Positions 8,718 through 17,158 of a stretch of DNA of 64,000 nt are shown one piece after another. The notes beneath the pieces were generated by a model. The model saw nothing but the letters and a program-made list of their open reading frames with translations, was not told where the DNA came from and did not search any database. Source of the DNA: Bacillus zhangzhouensis (lineage in GTDB: Bacteria; Bacillota; Bacilli; Bacillales; Bacillaceae); assembly GCF_000715205.1 (NCBI RefSeq), contig NZ_JOTP01000001.1:124001-188000 (forward strand), given 5' to 3'. The position numbers were made by a program, and so were the translations under genes. Within the stretch, counting starts at the first letter, position 1. Every line of letters begins with the position of its first letter.

Positions 8718-8750
8718 GACGTTTCTCCAAAAGTGGAGAAACGTTTTTTT
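8718..8750. terminator. Terminator hairpin, second copy, between yvsH and fhuD
   Basis: ACGTTTCTCC and GGAGAAACGT again form a 10-bp stem (loop AAAAGT), here followed by seven T residues. It can end plus-strand transcripts from yvsH and, with less of a T-run, minus-strand transcripts from fhuD. Confidence 0.8.
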
Positions 8751-9687
8751 ATGATGTGGATGTTAATCGGTCCACAATAAACTCGAGCTGTCCTTCTAGT
8801 GATACTGGGTCATTAAAGAAGTAACCGACCGGGTCTATTTCAAATACATGTTTATTTTGAACAGCAGGAAGTGATGTCCAGATGCTGCTTTTATACACTT
8901 GATCACCATTACTTTTTGAGCCGCTCCATGGGCTGGTGAAAATATAATCGCCTGCAAACTCTGGTAGCTTCTCAAGAGAAATATTTGCATAGCCGACACC
9001 ACTGTCGATGGCTTCTTTTTGGACGGCTTTCGGTGCTTTTAATTTCAGCTCGTCATAAATAATTTCACCGCCGCGTGCAAAGGTGTTTCCGAAAATGAAA
9101 ATGCCTTTATCATATGGTGATACGATCGAAACGGTTTTGTTTCCTACAGCTTTTGTTACTTTTGGTTTCACTTCAGCAATTTTGGCATTCCATTTTGTGA
9201 TCCAATCTGCTGCTTTTTTCGGTGTGCCTGTCATTTTTCCGAATTCTTTTAGTTGATCTTTAAAAGAATATTGATTGTATTTAATCGCAACTGTTGAGGC
9301 AATTTTTTTATATTGATCAAATTTTTCATCTTCTCCCCAAGCAATAATCAGATCGGGCTTCAAAGCTGCTACTTTTTCAACAGAGGGAGTCTTTCCAAGA
9401 TTTTTGACCCCATCCGTTTTTCCTTGATAGAAAGGATTTTTAAAGATGGACGCAGTTGCAGCAATTGGCGTCTTACCAAGTGTGATAAGGTCCCCATAGT
9501 AGCTATCTGCAAGTAGCACAATTCGTTTCGGATCTTGAGGGAGTTTGACCTCGCCCTTTGCATCCTGATAAGTAATCGTGTCATTTTTTTTGGCTGTAGA
9601 TTTTTTATTTGAAGTGCTGCCGCAAGCAGCTGTAAAAAGCATGAGGATGGTTAAGGAAATCAAAAGAAATCCAGTTCGTTTTTTCAC
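8749..9687 (-). CDS. fhuD: Ferric hydroxamate-binding lipoprotein FhuD
   Basis: This 312-residue extracellular receptor captures ferric hydroxamate siderophores (ferrichrome type) for FhuBG. The signal peptide ends in a lipobox (LFTAAC, Cys22). The class III binding protein fold is indicated by RIVLLADSYYGDLITLGKTPIA near residue 55-75, LKPDLIIAWGEDE, and a C-terminal GYFFNDPVSLEGQLEF segment. It is divergent from fhuBGC and has its own Fur box at 9715, so iron limitation should induce both arms. Place and arrangement match the B. subtilis fhu locus. Confidence 0.9.
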   Translation of the reverse strand: MKKRTGFLLISLTILMLFTAACGSTSNKKSTAKKNDTITYQDAKGEVKLPQDPKRIVLLADSYYGDLITLGKTPIAATASIFKNPFYQGKTDGVKNLGKTPSVEKVAALKPDLIIAWGEDEKFDQYKKIASTVAIKYNQYSFKDQLKEFGKMTGTPKKAADWITKWNAKIAEVKPKVTKAVGNKTVSIVSPYDKGIFIFGNTFARGGEIIYDELKLKAPKAVQKEAIDSGVGYANISLEKLPEFAGDYIFTSPWSGSKSNGDQVYKSSIWTSLPAVQNKHVFEIDPVGYFFNDPVSLEGQLEFIVDRLTSTS

Positions 9688-9714
9688 AAAAGATCTCTCC
9701 TATTCAATCATTTT

Positions 9715-9729
9715 TGATAATGATTCTCA
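9715..9729. promoter_or_regulatory. Fur box upstream of fhuD
   Basis: TGATAATGATTCTCA matches the 7-1-7 Fur consensus TGATAATNATTATCA with one mismatch. It lies 28 bp upstream of the fhuD start on the minus strand, in the expected operator position for iron-dependent repression. Confidence 0.8.
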
Positions 9730-9889
9730 ATTTCAATTATATCGTAACACGTTGGAAGCAAAAATACATCGGCTATTTAGGACCTATATCAAAATGAAGA
9801 AATTCTCCTATTTTTTCAATGAAAATAAAGAAAATTATCAGAACAATGATTTCAAAAAGAAAAGAAAGTGATATACTAGACTTCGAGAT

Positions 9890-9904
9890 TGATAATCATT
9901 ATCA
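9890..9904. promoter_or_regulatory. Perfect Fur box upstream of fhuBGC
   Basis: TGATAATCATTATCA is an exact 7-1-7 Fur palindrome, 41 bp upstream of the fhuB start. A probable -10 element, TATACT (9872-9877), lies just before it, so bound Fur would cover the start of transcription. Confidence 0.9.
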
Positions 9905-9945
9905 CTGATAAGGAATAGATATGAACGGAAAGGAAGAGACTGGTT

Positions 9946-10998
9946 TTGGGCTCACAATCGAATAAACAGCTGCCAGCCAAAGACGATGTGATCGAAATTG
10001 TCACGAAGCCCTTTGGAACAGCAGTTGTTGTCATCATAGGAATCATCGCTTTAGCATTTGGTGTTTTTTTATCGGTATCATTAGGAGCGGCGAACATTCA
10101 TTTGCACACTGTGTGGGATGCCGTCTTTCATTTTGATCCACAACAAACTTCACATCAAATCATCCGAGAATTAAGGTTGCCTCGTACAATTGGAGCAGCA
10201 CTCGTCGGTGCCTTTTTAGCCGTATCGGGGGCTATTATGCAAGGCATGACAAGAAATGCGCTTGCGTCTCCTGAAATTATGGGTGTGACAAATGGCTCTG
10301 CATTTGCGATTGCCATTGCGTTTGCTTTTTTCCCAGGACAATCTTCTTTTACATTAATTCTTTGGTCATTTGTTGGTGCAGCACTCGCTGCCTCTATTGT
10401 GTTTGGTGTCGGTACTCTTTCAAAGGGTGGATTGACCCCAGTGAAGCTCGCACTAGCTGGTACGGCTGTTGGGGCACTTTTAAGCTCCATCTCCTCAGCA
10501 ATTGCCATCCGGTTTGACGTCGCTCAAGATATGAGCTTTTGGTATGCTGGCGGTGTGGCAGGTGTGAATTGGAGCAATATTCACATCATTATTCCGGTTG
10601 CGATTGCAGGACTGATCATCGCAATGATTCTTGCCCGCTCGATCACTGTTCTCAGCTTAGGGGATGAATTGGCAAAAGGGCTTGGACAGTACACGAAAAC
10701 TGTCAAGGTACTTGGAATATTGGTCGTCATTCTACTAACAGGTGCTGCCGTGTCAGTGGCCGGTTCTATTGGCTTTATCGGGCTTGTGATTCCTCATGTC
10801 ACTCGTTTCTTGGTCGGAGTTGACTATCGATGGATTATCCCATGCTCAGCTATTTTAGGGGCGGTTCTGTTAATTTATGCAGACATTGCTGCAAGGCTGG
10901 TCAATGCCCCATTTGAAACGCCAGTCGGTGCCATTACTGCAATTATAGGCGTTCCTTTCTTCTTATATTTAGCTAGACGTGAAAGGAGCGGGATTTAG
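9946..10998 (+). CDS. fhuB: Ferric hydroxamate ABC permease FhuB
   Basis: This 350-residue BtuC/FecCD-family permease has nine to ten hydrophobic segments. Family landmarks are ELRLPRTIGAALVGAFLAVSGAIMQGMTRNALASPEIMGV (residues about 75-115) and GSIGFIGLVIPHVTRFLVG near residue 270, the ATPase-contact region. It pairs with FhuG to move ferric hydroxamates through the membrane. A TTG start at 9946 is used with GGAAGAG upstream. The stop codon TAG is immediately followed by the fhuG ATG, indicating a tight operon. Confidence 0.9.
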   Translation: MGSQSNKQLPAKDDVIEIVTKPFGTAVVVIIGIIALAFGVFLSVSLGAANIHLHTVWDAVFHFDPQQTSHQIIRELRLPRTIGAALVGAFLAVSGAIMQGMTRNALASPEIMGVTNGSAFAIAIAFAFFPGQSSFTLILWSFVGAALAASIVFGVGTLSKGGLTPVKLALAGTAVGALLSSISSAIAIRFDVAQDMSFWYAGGVAGVNWSNIHIIIPVAIAGLIIAMILARSITVLSLGDELAKGLGQYTKTVKVLGILVVILLTGAAVSVAGSIGFIGLVIPHVTRFLVGVDYRWIIPCSAILGAVLLIYADIAARLVNAPFETPVGAITAIIGVPFFLYLARRERSGI

Positions 10999-12021
10999 AT
11001 GGAAATGGTGCAGCAGGCAAAGAAAAAGAAATACAAACGAACGATGCTCATGATCTTTTTGGCGATCGTGGCTGTGTTCCTTATTAGTTTAAATACCGGA
11101 GAAATTCGCATTTCTCCGATGGATACATTGAAAACATTTTTTGGATTCGGAAGTGAAATGGATGAGCTTGTATTATTCGAGTTCAGACTTCCAAGAATGG
11201 TCATCGCTTTACTTGTTGGCGCATCTATCGCTGTATCAGGAGCGATTTGGCAAGGTGTTTCTCAAAACGGTTTAGCCGATCCCGGCATTCTTGGTGTCAA
11301 TGCGGGCGCAGGCTTTGCAGTGGTTTTGTTTATTTTTGCTTTCCAAGGCTCTATGTCAAACTTAGGTGATTTAACGATCTTTGTACTGCCGCTCTTCGCT
11401 TTTGTAGGTGCAGGCTTTGCTGCATTTCTCATCTATGTGTTAGCGTGGAAAAAGGGCATCACACCTGTTCGTTTGATCTTAACTGGTATTGGCGTCAATG
11501 CTGCATTTTCAGCAGCGATTGTGGTGATTCAATTAAAAATGAGCCCAAATGATTTTAACCAAGCCATTGTGTGGTTATCTGGAAGCATTTGGGGCTCAAG
11601 CTGGACGTATGTCCTGGCTGTCCTGCCATGGATGCTGATTTTCCTTGTATTAGCGATTGTAAGAGCACGCTACTTAAATATCATGAATTTGGGTGACCAG
11701 CTTTCCTACGGCTTAGGGATTTCAGTTCATAAAGAAAGAAGCTTTTTTATGCTGGTTGCTGTTGCATTAGCAGGTGCTAGTGTCGCTGTTGCAGGAAGTA
11801 TTTCTTTCTTAGGATTAGCTGCGCCACACTTGGCGAGAAAGCTTGTTGGACCGAAGCATCAAGCAATGATCCCAGCCTCAGCTCTGATTGGCGCGCTACT
11901 ATTATTACTGGCAGATACACTTGGCCGCGTCATACTTGCACCATCAGAGGTGCCAGTTGGTCTTGTCGTTTCGGCGTTAGGCGCACCTTACTTCATTTAC
12001 TTATTGATGAAAACGAACTAA
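10999..12021 (+). CDS. fhuG: Ferric hydroxamate ABC permease FhuG
   Basis: This 340-residue FecCD-type permease is the partner of FhuB. The same landmarks are visible: EFRLPRMVIALLVGASIAVSGAIWQG, NGLADPGILGVNAGAG, and GSISFLGLAAPHLARKLVG in the coupling-helix region. The ATG directly follows the fhuB stop, with AAAGGAGCGGG inside the end of fhuB as its ribosome binding site. Together with FhuB, FhuC and FhuD it completes the importer. Confidence 0.9.
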   Translation: MEMVQQAKKKKYKRTMLMIFLAIVAVFLISLNTGEIRISPMDTLKTFFGFGSEMDELVLFEFRLPRMVIALLVGASIAVSGAIWQGVSQNGLADPGILGVNAGAGFAVVLFIFAFQGSMSNLGDLTIFVLPLFAFVGAGFAAFLIYVLAWKKGITPVRLILTGIGVNAAFSAAIVVIQLKMSPNDFNQAIVWLSGSIWGSSWTYVLAVLPWMLIFLVLAIVRARYLNIMNLGDQLSYGLGISVHKERSFFMLVAVALAGASVAVAGSISFLGLAAPHLARKLVGPKHQAMIPASALIGALLLLLADTLGRVILAPSEVPVGLVVSALGAPYFIYLLMKTN

Positions 12022-12042
12022 TAAGGAAGGAGAGTACAACAT

Positions 12043-12858
12043 ATGAAATCGCTCGAAACAGAAAAACTTTGTATTGGCTATAATGACCGTTTGATTGTAG
12101 ACGATTTAAATATCAGTATCCCAAAAGGCAAGGTGACGACATTGATTGGACCGAATGGGTGCGGGAAATCAACGATTTTAAAAACAATGTCCCGTATCAT
12201 GAAGTCCAATCAAGGAGCTGTTTACTTAAATGGCCAGGCCATCCATCAAACGCCAACAAAAGAAATTTCAAAACAAATGGCGATCTTACCGCAGACTCCC
12301 GAAGCTCCAAGCGGGCTGACAGTCTATGAGCTAGTGTCATATGGACGTTTCCCACATCAAAATGGATTTGGACGTTTATCAAATGAAGATAAACGAATCA
12401 TCAGATGGGCGCTTGAGGAAACTGGGATGATCGCTTTTCATGACCGGCCAATTGAAGCACTCTCCGGTGGACAGCGTCAGCGTGTATGGATTGCGATGGC
12501 ACTTGCTCAGGAAACAGAGCTGCTCCTATTAGATGAACCTACGACATATTTAGATCTTGCGCATCAGCTTGAGATTCTTCAGCTATTAGAACGCTTAAAC
12601 AGAGAGCAGGGCCGAACTGTGCTGATGGTCATTCATGATTTGAATCATGCAGCGCGCTTTTCACATTACATGATCGCTCTCAATCAAGGAAAAGTCATAA
12701 AAGATGGTACACCTCATGAGGTCATGACCAAAGAGGTACTCGGTCAGGTGTTCCACATTGATGCAGAAATTGTTCTTGATCCTAGAACAAATAAGCCGAT
12801 CTGTTTAACATATGACTTAATGAATCATGAAAGAAAGCTAGAAGCTGTGAATGGATAA
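12043..12858 (+). CDS. fhuC: Ferric hydroxamate ABC transporter ATPase FhuC
   Basis: This 271-residue ATPase has Walker A GPNGCGKST, the Q-loop PQTPEA, signature LSGGQRQR, Walker B LLLLDEPT and switch His in VIHDLNH. It energises FhuBG. It resembles YusV at 49806 closely, as expected for paralogous siderophore ATPases. GGAAGGAGAG lies upstream of the ATG, and a terminator follows the stop codon. Confidence 0.9.
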   Translation: MKSLETEKLCIGYNDRLIVDDLNISIPKGKVTTLIGPNGCGKSTILKTMSRIMKSNQGAVYLNGQAIHQTPTKEISKQMAILPQTPEAPSGLTVYELVSYGRFPHQNGFGRLSNEDKRIIRWALEETGMIAFHDRPIEALSGGQRQRVWIAMALAQETELLLLDEPTTYLDLAHQLEILQLLERLNREQGRTVLMVIHDLNHAARFSHYMIALNQGKVIKDGTPHEVMTKEVLGQVFHIDAEIVLDPRTNKPICLTYDLMNHERKLEAVNG

Positions 12859-12871
12859 TAGATGGACAAGG

Positions 12872-12899
12872 AACTCGGTGTGGCTACCGGGTTTTTTTG
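12872..12899 (+). terminator. Terminator of fhuBGC
   Basis: AACTCGGT and ACCGGGTT form an 8-bp stem (one G-T pair) with a 6-nt loop and a following run of seven T residues. Confidence 0.75.
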
Positions 12900-13035
12900 T
12901 GTTCCCCGAAAATACCTAGTGCTTCCATTTTCTCCAGTTGATATTTTTTCGCTTTTATGCAGAAAAGAGGTACTTTTTTACTTTAGACAATGGTAATATA
13001 CGGTTAGAGATCATAGCTGGAAAGGAAAGAGATGC

Positions 13036-13758
13036 GTGGAAACAGCAAAAATATTGATTGCAGATGACGAAGAAGCAATTGTAAAAATGGTTGAACGCGT
13101 ATTAAAAAAAGAAGGATTTCAACATATTTATAAAGCCTACCATGCAGATGAAGCATTAGATGTAGTCAAAAACGAGGATATCCACCTCTTACTTCTAGAT
13201 GTGATGATGCCCGGTAAATCTGGCTTTGACGTGCTTCCTGAAATGAGAAAATATACGAAAGCACCCATTTTCTATTTAACTGCAAGAACGTCTGATGTAG
13301 ATAAACTGACCGGCTTTGCGCAAGGCGCAGACGATTACATCACAAAGCCATTTAACCCGTTAGAGCTAGTGGCTAGAATTAAGGCCCACTTAAACCGAAC
13401 ATATATCTCCTTACAGGAAGAGCAAGAAGAGGCTCAAAACCAATATGAATATGCCCATTTCTCCTATCATCCTCATGCAGCCGAACTGAAAGTGAGAGGA
13501 GAGATGACGGCATGCTCAGCTCAGCTTCTATCCTTGCTGAAGTACTTTTGTGATCATCCGAATGTGGTTCTTTCAAAAGATCAAATCTATGAGAAAGTAT
13601 GGGGCGTCCCGTCGTATGGTGATAACAACACCGTCATGGTTCATATTCGAAAGCTGAGAGAAAAGATTGAATTAGATCCAAGTCAGCCTGAATATATTGT
13701 GACCATCCGTGGTATGGGATATAAATTTATTCCGCACCCTGTGAAGGTTCTTAATTAA
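13036..13758 (+). CDS. yvrH: OmpR-type response regulator, YvrH-like
   Basis: This 240-residue two-component response regulator has a receiver domain with acidic pocket DDE and phosphoacceptor Asp55 (LLLLDVMMPG), the conserved Lys in ITKPF, and a C-terminal winged helix containing SKDQIYEKVWGVPSYG and NTVMVHIRKLREKIE. Details such as CSAQLLSLLKYF and the DNNTVMVHIRKLR block fit B. subtilis YvrH, whose partner YvrG is a cell-surface-related sensor. GTG at 13036 is used, with GGAAAGAG upstream. The kinase gene begins three bases after its stop. Identification with YvrH rests on recalled sequence and synteny. Confidence 0.8.
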   Translation: METAKILIADDEEAIVKMVERVLKKEGFQHIYKAYHADEALDVVKNEDIHLLLLDVMMPGKSGFDVLPEMRKYTKAPIFYLTARTSDVDKLTGFAQGADDYITKPFNPLELVARIKAHLNRTYISLQEEQEEAQNQYEYAHFSYHPHAAELKVRGEMTACSAQLLSLLKYFCDHPNVVLSKDQIYEKVWGVPSYGDNNTVMVHIRKLREKIELDPSQPEYIVTIRGMGYKFIPHPVKVLN

Positions 13759-13761
13759 TTC

Positions 13762-15516
13762 ATGAATTTACGAACAAAACTTTTCTTTCACTTTGTCGGA
13801 CAGATGTTTATCGTCATTGCGATTCTGCTGATCGGGAATACGTTTACTGAGAATCTATATTATAAAAAACACTATGAGAATATGACCGAAACTGGTTTAA
13901 CAAAGGCTGATGGGGACACACTCATGAGCTGGCTCTATTTTAACGAGGATGGCAAAATGGAAGCCGAAGATCAACTCAAGCAAGCAGTGAAAAAACGTGA
14001 CGGCTGGCTGCAAGTGATTGATTCAAAAAAACATAACGTATATAGCTATCACCTTCCTAAAAATATTCCAACATCCTATCAAAAGGATGAAATGATCAAG
14101 ATCTTTGAAAAAAGACAATTTAAAGATTACAAGATGTACTTCTGGCCAATTGAGATTGATCAAGAAAGCTTTATCGTGTTATATGGGTTCAAAACGAACA
14201 GCACAAAGGTAGCCAATTATCTTAAGCAGCATGAGAAAAATCTGGCTGCACTTTCTCAATATTCGCTTGAAACGAAAGAATTCTTGAAAAGAATGAATGG
14301 ATCGGTGCACCTGTTCAATGAAGAAGGAAAATACTTAAAAGGCATTCGAGCCAAAAACGATTTGAAACATAACGTAACAGATGTTGAATTGCTTAAGTAC
14401 CAATCGAAGCCTTGGGAGTTTAGAAGTGACCTATCTTATATCAGAGTGAATAAAAATCTATATTTGATCGTTTCGGTACCAAACAAAGTATATAGCCCAG
14501 ACGAATTGTATGATAAAGAGACAGATGCTTTAAATCAATATAGAACCATCTTGATTGCAGGTCTTGCACTCACTATTATTATCGTCATGACATCATGGTA
14601 CTCGTATCGCTATGGGCTGCCGATCTATCACATTATTCGCTGGCTGATTTTTTTATCAAGAAATAAATTGCAGGAACCAACAAACAGAAAAGGGATTCCA
14701 GTTAGTAAAAATAAAAAGGGCCGTATTAAGCGGGAATACCGATTGTTTGAGGATATCCTCAAAACAATGGATCAGCTCACGAATACCTTAAAAGAGAATG
14801 AAGCAAACCGCAGAAAAATTCAAACCACAAGAGAAGAATGGATTGCAGGATTGTCTCATGATTTGAAAACGCCCCTTAGTACGATTTACGGCTATGGACT
14901 GATGCTTGAATCCAATCAATATCAATGGTCCAAGGAAGAAGTCATGGAAATGGGACAGGTCATCCGTGAAAAATCAGAGTACATGTCGACCTTGATTGAG
15001 GATTTAAACCTCACGTATCGACTAAAAAATGGCGCATTGCCTATTAATCGAAAACCTGTCGTGCTCGGTGAATTCTTAGCATCCATTATAGACGAGTTTT
15101 CAAGGAGCTCATTTTCAGAAGATTTCCCATCCTCCTTCGAAGATCAAACTGATGGTGTCATGTTTGAGATCGACAAAGCCTGGTTCAGACGAGTGATTGA
15201 GAACCTGCTAGCGAATGCAGTCAAGCATAACCAAAAAGGAACTCATATTACAGCTACCTTATCTGAAACAAATAAGGAAGTTCGGATCGAAATGAAAGAC
15301 AACGGATGCGGAATGGAACAAGAAACGGTTGACCATTTATTTAACCGCTACTACAGAGGAACAAATACGAACGATCCAACGAATGGAACAGGACTCGGGC
15401 TGGCGATTGCAAAAGAGCTCGTCTTGCTGCATGACGGTGATATTCAAGTTGAAAGTGAACTAGGTGAAGGAACAACTATTGTGATTGTCCTAAAAAAATC
15501 ATCACCTGTAAAATAG
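13762..15516 (+). CDS. yvrG: Membrane sensor histidine kinase, YvrG-like
   Basis: This 584-residue sensor kinase has a first membrane helix at about residues 10-28, a long extracytoplasmic domain to about 265, and a second helix (ILIAGLALTIIIVM). The cytoplasmic part follows, with phosphoacceptor His366 in GLSHDLKTPLSTIYGYG, N-box ENLLANAVKHN, and G-boxes DNGCGM and GTGLGLAIAKELV. It forms a two-gene unit with the upstream regulator. The length is near that of B. subtilis YvrG. The signal sensed is unknown from sequence; the position next to fhuC is conserved synteny rather than evidence for an iron role. Confidence 0.82.
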   Translation: MNLRTKLFFHFVGQMFIVIAILLIGNTFTENLYYKKHYENMTETGLTKADGDTLMSWLYFNEDGKMEAEDQLKQAVKKRDGWLQVIDSKKHNVYSYHLPKNIPTSYQKDEMIKIFEKRQFKDYKMYFWPIEIDQESFIVLYGFKTNSTKVANYLKQHEKNLAALSQYSLETKEFLKRMNGSVHLFNEEGKYLKGIRAKNDLKHNVTDVELLKYQSKPWEFRSDLSYIRVNKNLYLIVSVPNKVYSPDELYDKETDALNQYRTILIAGLALTIIIVMTSWYSYRYGLPIYHIIRWLIFLSRNKLQEPTNRKGIPVSKNKKGRIKREYRLFEDILKTMDQLTNTLKENEANRRKIQTTREEWIAGLSHDLKTPLSTIYGYGLMLESNQYQWSKEEVMEMGQVIREKSEYMSTLIEDLNLTYRLKNGALPINRKPVVLGEFLASIIDEFSRSSFSEDFPSSFEDQTDGVMFEIDKAWFRRVIENLLANAVKHNQKGTHITATLSETNKEVRIEMKDNGCGMEQETVDHLFNRYYRGTNTNDPTNGTGLGLAIAKELVLLHDGDIQVESELGEGTTIVIVLKKSSPVK

Positions 15517-15518
15517 CC

Positions 15519-15556
15519 AAAAAACGATTTTCCTTTCAAAAGGAGATCGTTTTTTC
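15519..15556 (+). terminator. Terminator after yvrHG
   Basis: AAAAAACGAT and ATCGTTTTTT, with an inner TCCTTT/AAAGGA stem, form a long hairpin followed by T residues. Confidence 0.8.
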
Positions 15557-15579
15557 CTGTTTTAGGATTGAAATCAACT

Positions 15580-15595
15580 TTGTAAACGATTACAA
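15580..15595. promoter_or_regulatory. Operator-like palindrome 1 upstream of uxaC (cre or LacI-type)
   Basis: TTGTAAACGATTACAA is an inverted repeat (TTGTAA/TTACAA) around a central CG, the form of both CcpA cre sites and LacI-family operators. Its centre is 21 bp from that of the next palindrome. A LacI-family regulator is the second gene of the operon. Confidence 0.65.
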
Positions 15596-15600
15596 TAAAA

Positions 15601-15616
15601 TTGTTAACGTGAACAA
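15601..15616. promoter_or_regulatory. Operator-like palindrome 2 upstream of uxaC (LacI-type)
   Basis: TTGTTAACGTGAACAA is an inverted repeat (TTGTT/AACAA) around ACGT. With palindrome 1 it gives two sites on the same face of the helix, 38-74 bp before the uxaC start, which suits cooperative repression by the local LacI-type protein. Confidence 0.65.
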
Positions 15617-15653
15617 ATTATGTTTGATTCTATAAGAGAGATGGGGGAGTTTC

Positions 15654-17090
15654 ATGAAAGCCTTTTTAGATGAGCAGTTTTTACTAAACAGTCAAACGGC
15701 GGAAAAGCTATACCATGAGTTTGCAAAAGACCTTCCGATTATAGATTACCATTGTCATTTAAGTCCAAAAGAAATCTATGAAAATAAAACATTCCAAAAC
15801 ATAACCGAAGCATGGCTTTATGGAGATCATTACAAATGGCGTGCCATGAGAGCAAATGGCATACCCGAAACGCACGTAACAGGGAATGCTTCAGACCATG
15901 AGAAATTTTTAGCGTGGGCAAAGACCGTTCCAATGACTATAGGAAATCCGCTCTATCACTGGACCCATTTAGAACTCAGGCGATATTTTGATGTTGAGGA
16001 ACTTTTGAATGAGGAGAACGCAGACATCATCTGGAAAAAAGTAAATGAAAAGCTGCAGGGAGAGGGTTTTGGTGCGAGAGACTTCATTGTGAAATCGAAT
16101 GTTGAAACGGTTGTGACAACAGATGATCCGGTCGATACGCTTCACTATCATCAGAAACTGCGGGAAGAAGGATTCTCTGTGCAAGTGCTGCCAGGGTTTA
16201 GGCCTGATAAGGCACTCGATATAACGAATGATCTGTTTGTCGAGTATGTTCAACAGCTGGCAGAGGTTTCCGCTATCACCATACAATCCTATCAAGACTT
16301 TTTAAAAGCGCTACGTGTGAGAATTGATTTCTTCCATGAACAGGGTTGTTTGATCTCAGATCATGCCATCAATGAAATGACGTATGAAGAAACGACAGAG
16401 GAAGAAGTCGAAATCATCTTTCACAAAAGGCTGTCTGGGCATCCATTGACGGAAGAAGAGAAGATCAAATTTAAAACGCAGACATTCATTGTGCTAGGTC
16501 AGGCATACTGTGAGCGGGACTGGGCGATGCAGCTTCATATCAATGCGCTTAGAAACAACAATACGAAAATGTTTGAGCGGCTTGGACCTGATACGGGATA
16601 TGATGCGATGAATGATGAGGACATTGCCAAGCCGCTTTGCCGCATATTAGATCGCTTAGAACAAGAACACGCACTACCAAAAACCATCCTCTACTCCTTG
16701 AATCCTAGGGATAATGTGGTGATTTCAACATTGGCTGGAAGCTTTCAAGATGGGAAGACACCTGGGAAGATGCAGCACGGCACAGCCTGGTGGTTTAATG
16801 ATACGAAGCAAGGAATGACAGAGCAGATGATGGCTCTTTCCAGTATTGGACTGATCAGCCGTTTCATTGGTATGCTGACAGATTCACGAAGCTTTCTGTC
16901 ATATACAAGACATGAATATTTCCGCAGACTGCTATGTGACATTATCGGAGATTGGGTAGAAAAAGGAGAAGCACCACATGATCTCGAGCTGCTTGGAGGA
17001 ATCGTGAAAGGAATCAGCTATGAAAATGCCAAGCAGTATTTTCAATTTGACCGGGCAAAGCAGCTCCAGCATCAAAGCAAGATTACATGA
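15654..17090 (+). CDS. uxaC: Uronate (glucuronate/galacturonate) isomerase UxaC
   Basis: This 478-residue cytoplasmic isomerase converts D-galacturonate to D-tagaturonate and D-glucuronate to D-fructuronate. It has the family hallmark DYHCHLSPKEIYENK near residue 32, the metal-binding HCH of an amidohydrolase-like fold, with TTDDPVD, AMQLHINALRNNN and RDNVVISTLAG further on. Length is usual for UxaC. GGGGGAG precedes the ATG. It leads an operon with a LacI regulator, uxaB, uxaA and a GH28 enzyme, so pectin-derived galacturonate is the likely substrate. Confidence 0.92.
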   Translation: MKAFLDEQFLLNSQTAEKLYHEFAKDLPIIDYHCHLSPKEIYENKTFQNITEAWLYGDHYKWRAMRANGIPETHVTGNASDHEKFLAWAKTVPMTIGNPLYHWTHLELRRYFDVEELLNEENADIIWKKVNEKLQGEGFGARDFIVKSNVETVVTTDDPVDTLHYHQKLREEGFSVQVLPGFRPDKALDITNDLFVEYVQQLAEVSAITIQSYQDFLKALRVRIDFFHEQGCLISDHAINEMTYEETTEEEVEIIFHKRLSGHPLTEEEKIKFKTQTFIVLGQAYCERDWAMQLHINALRNNNTKMFERLGPDTGYDAMNDEDIAKPLCRILDRLEQEHALPKTILYSLNPRDNVVISTLAGSFQDGKTPGKMQHGTAWWFNDTKQGMTEQMMALSSIGLISRFIGMLTDSRSFLSYTRHEYFRRLLCDIIGDWVEKGEAPHDLELLGGIVKGISYENAKQYFQFDRAKQLQHQSKIT

Positions 17091-17158
17091 AGAAAAATGA
17101 GAGAAAATGAAAGCGGTTTTATGATAAGATGGTAAAAAATCATAAAAGGCGGAATAGC

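Noticed and set aside
9578..9871. Plus-strand frame across the fhuD start and Fur box
   Set aside because: Overlaps the fhuD signal peptide antisense and the regulatory region; low-complexity product.
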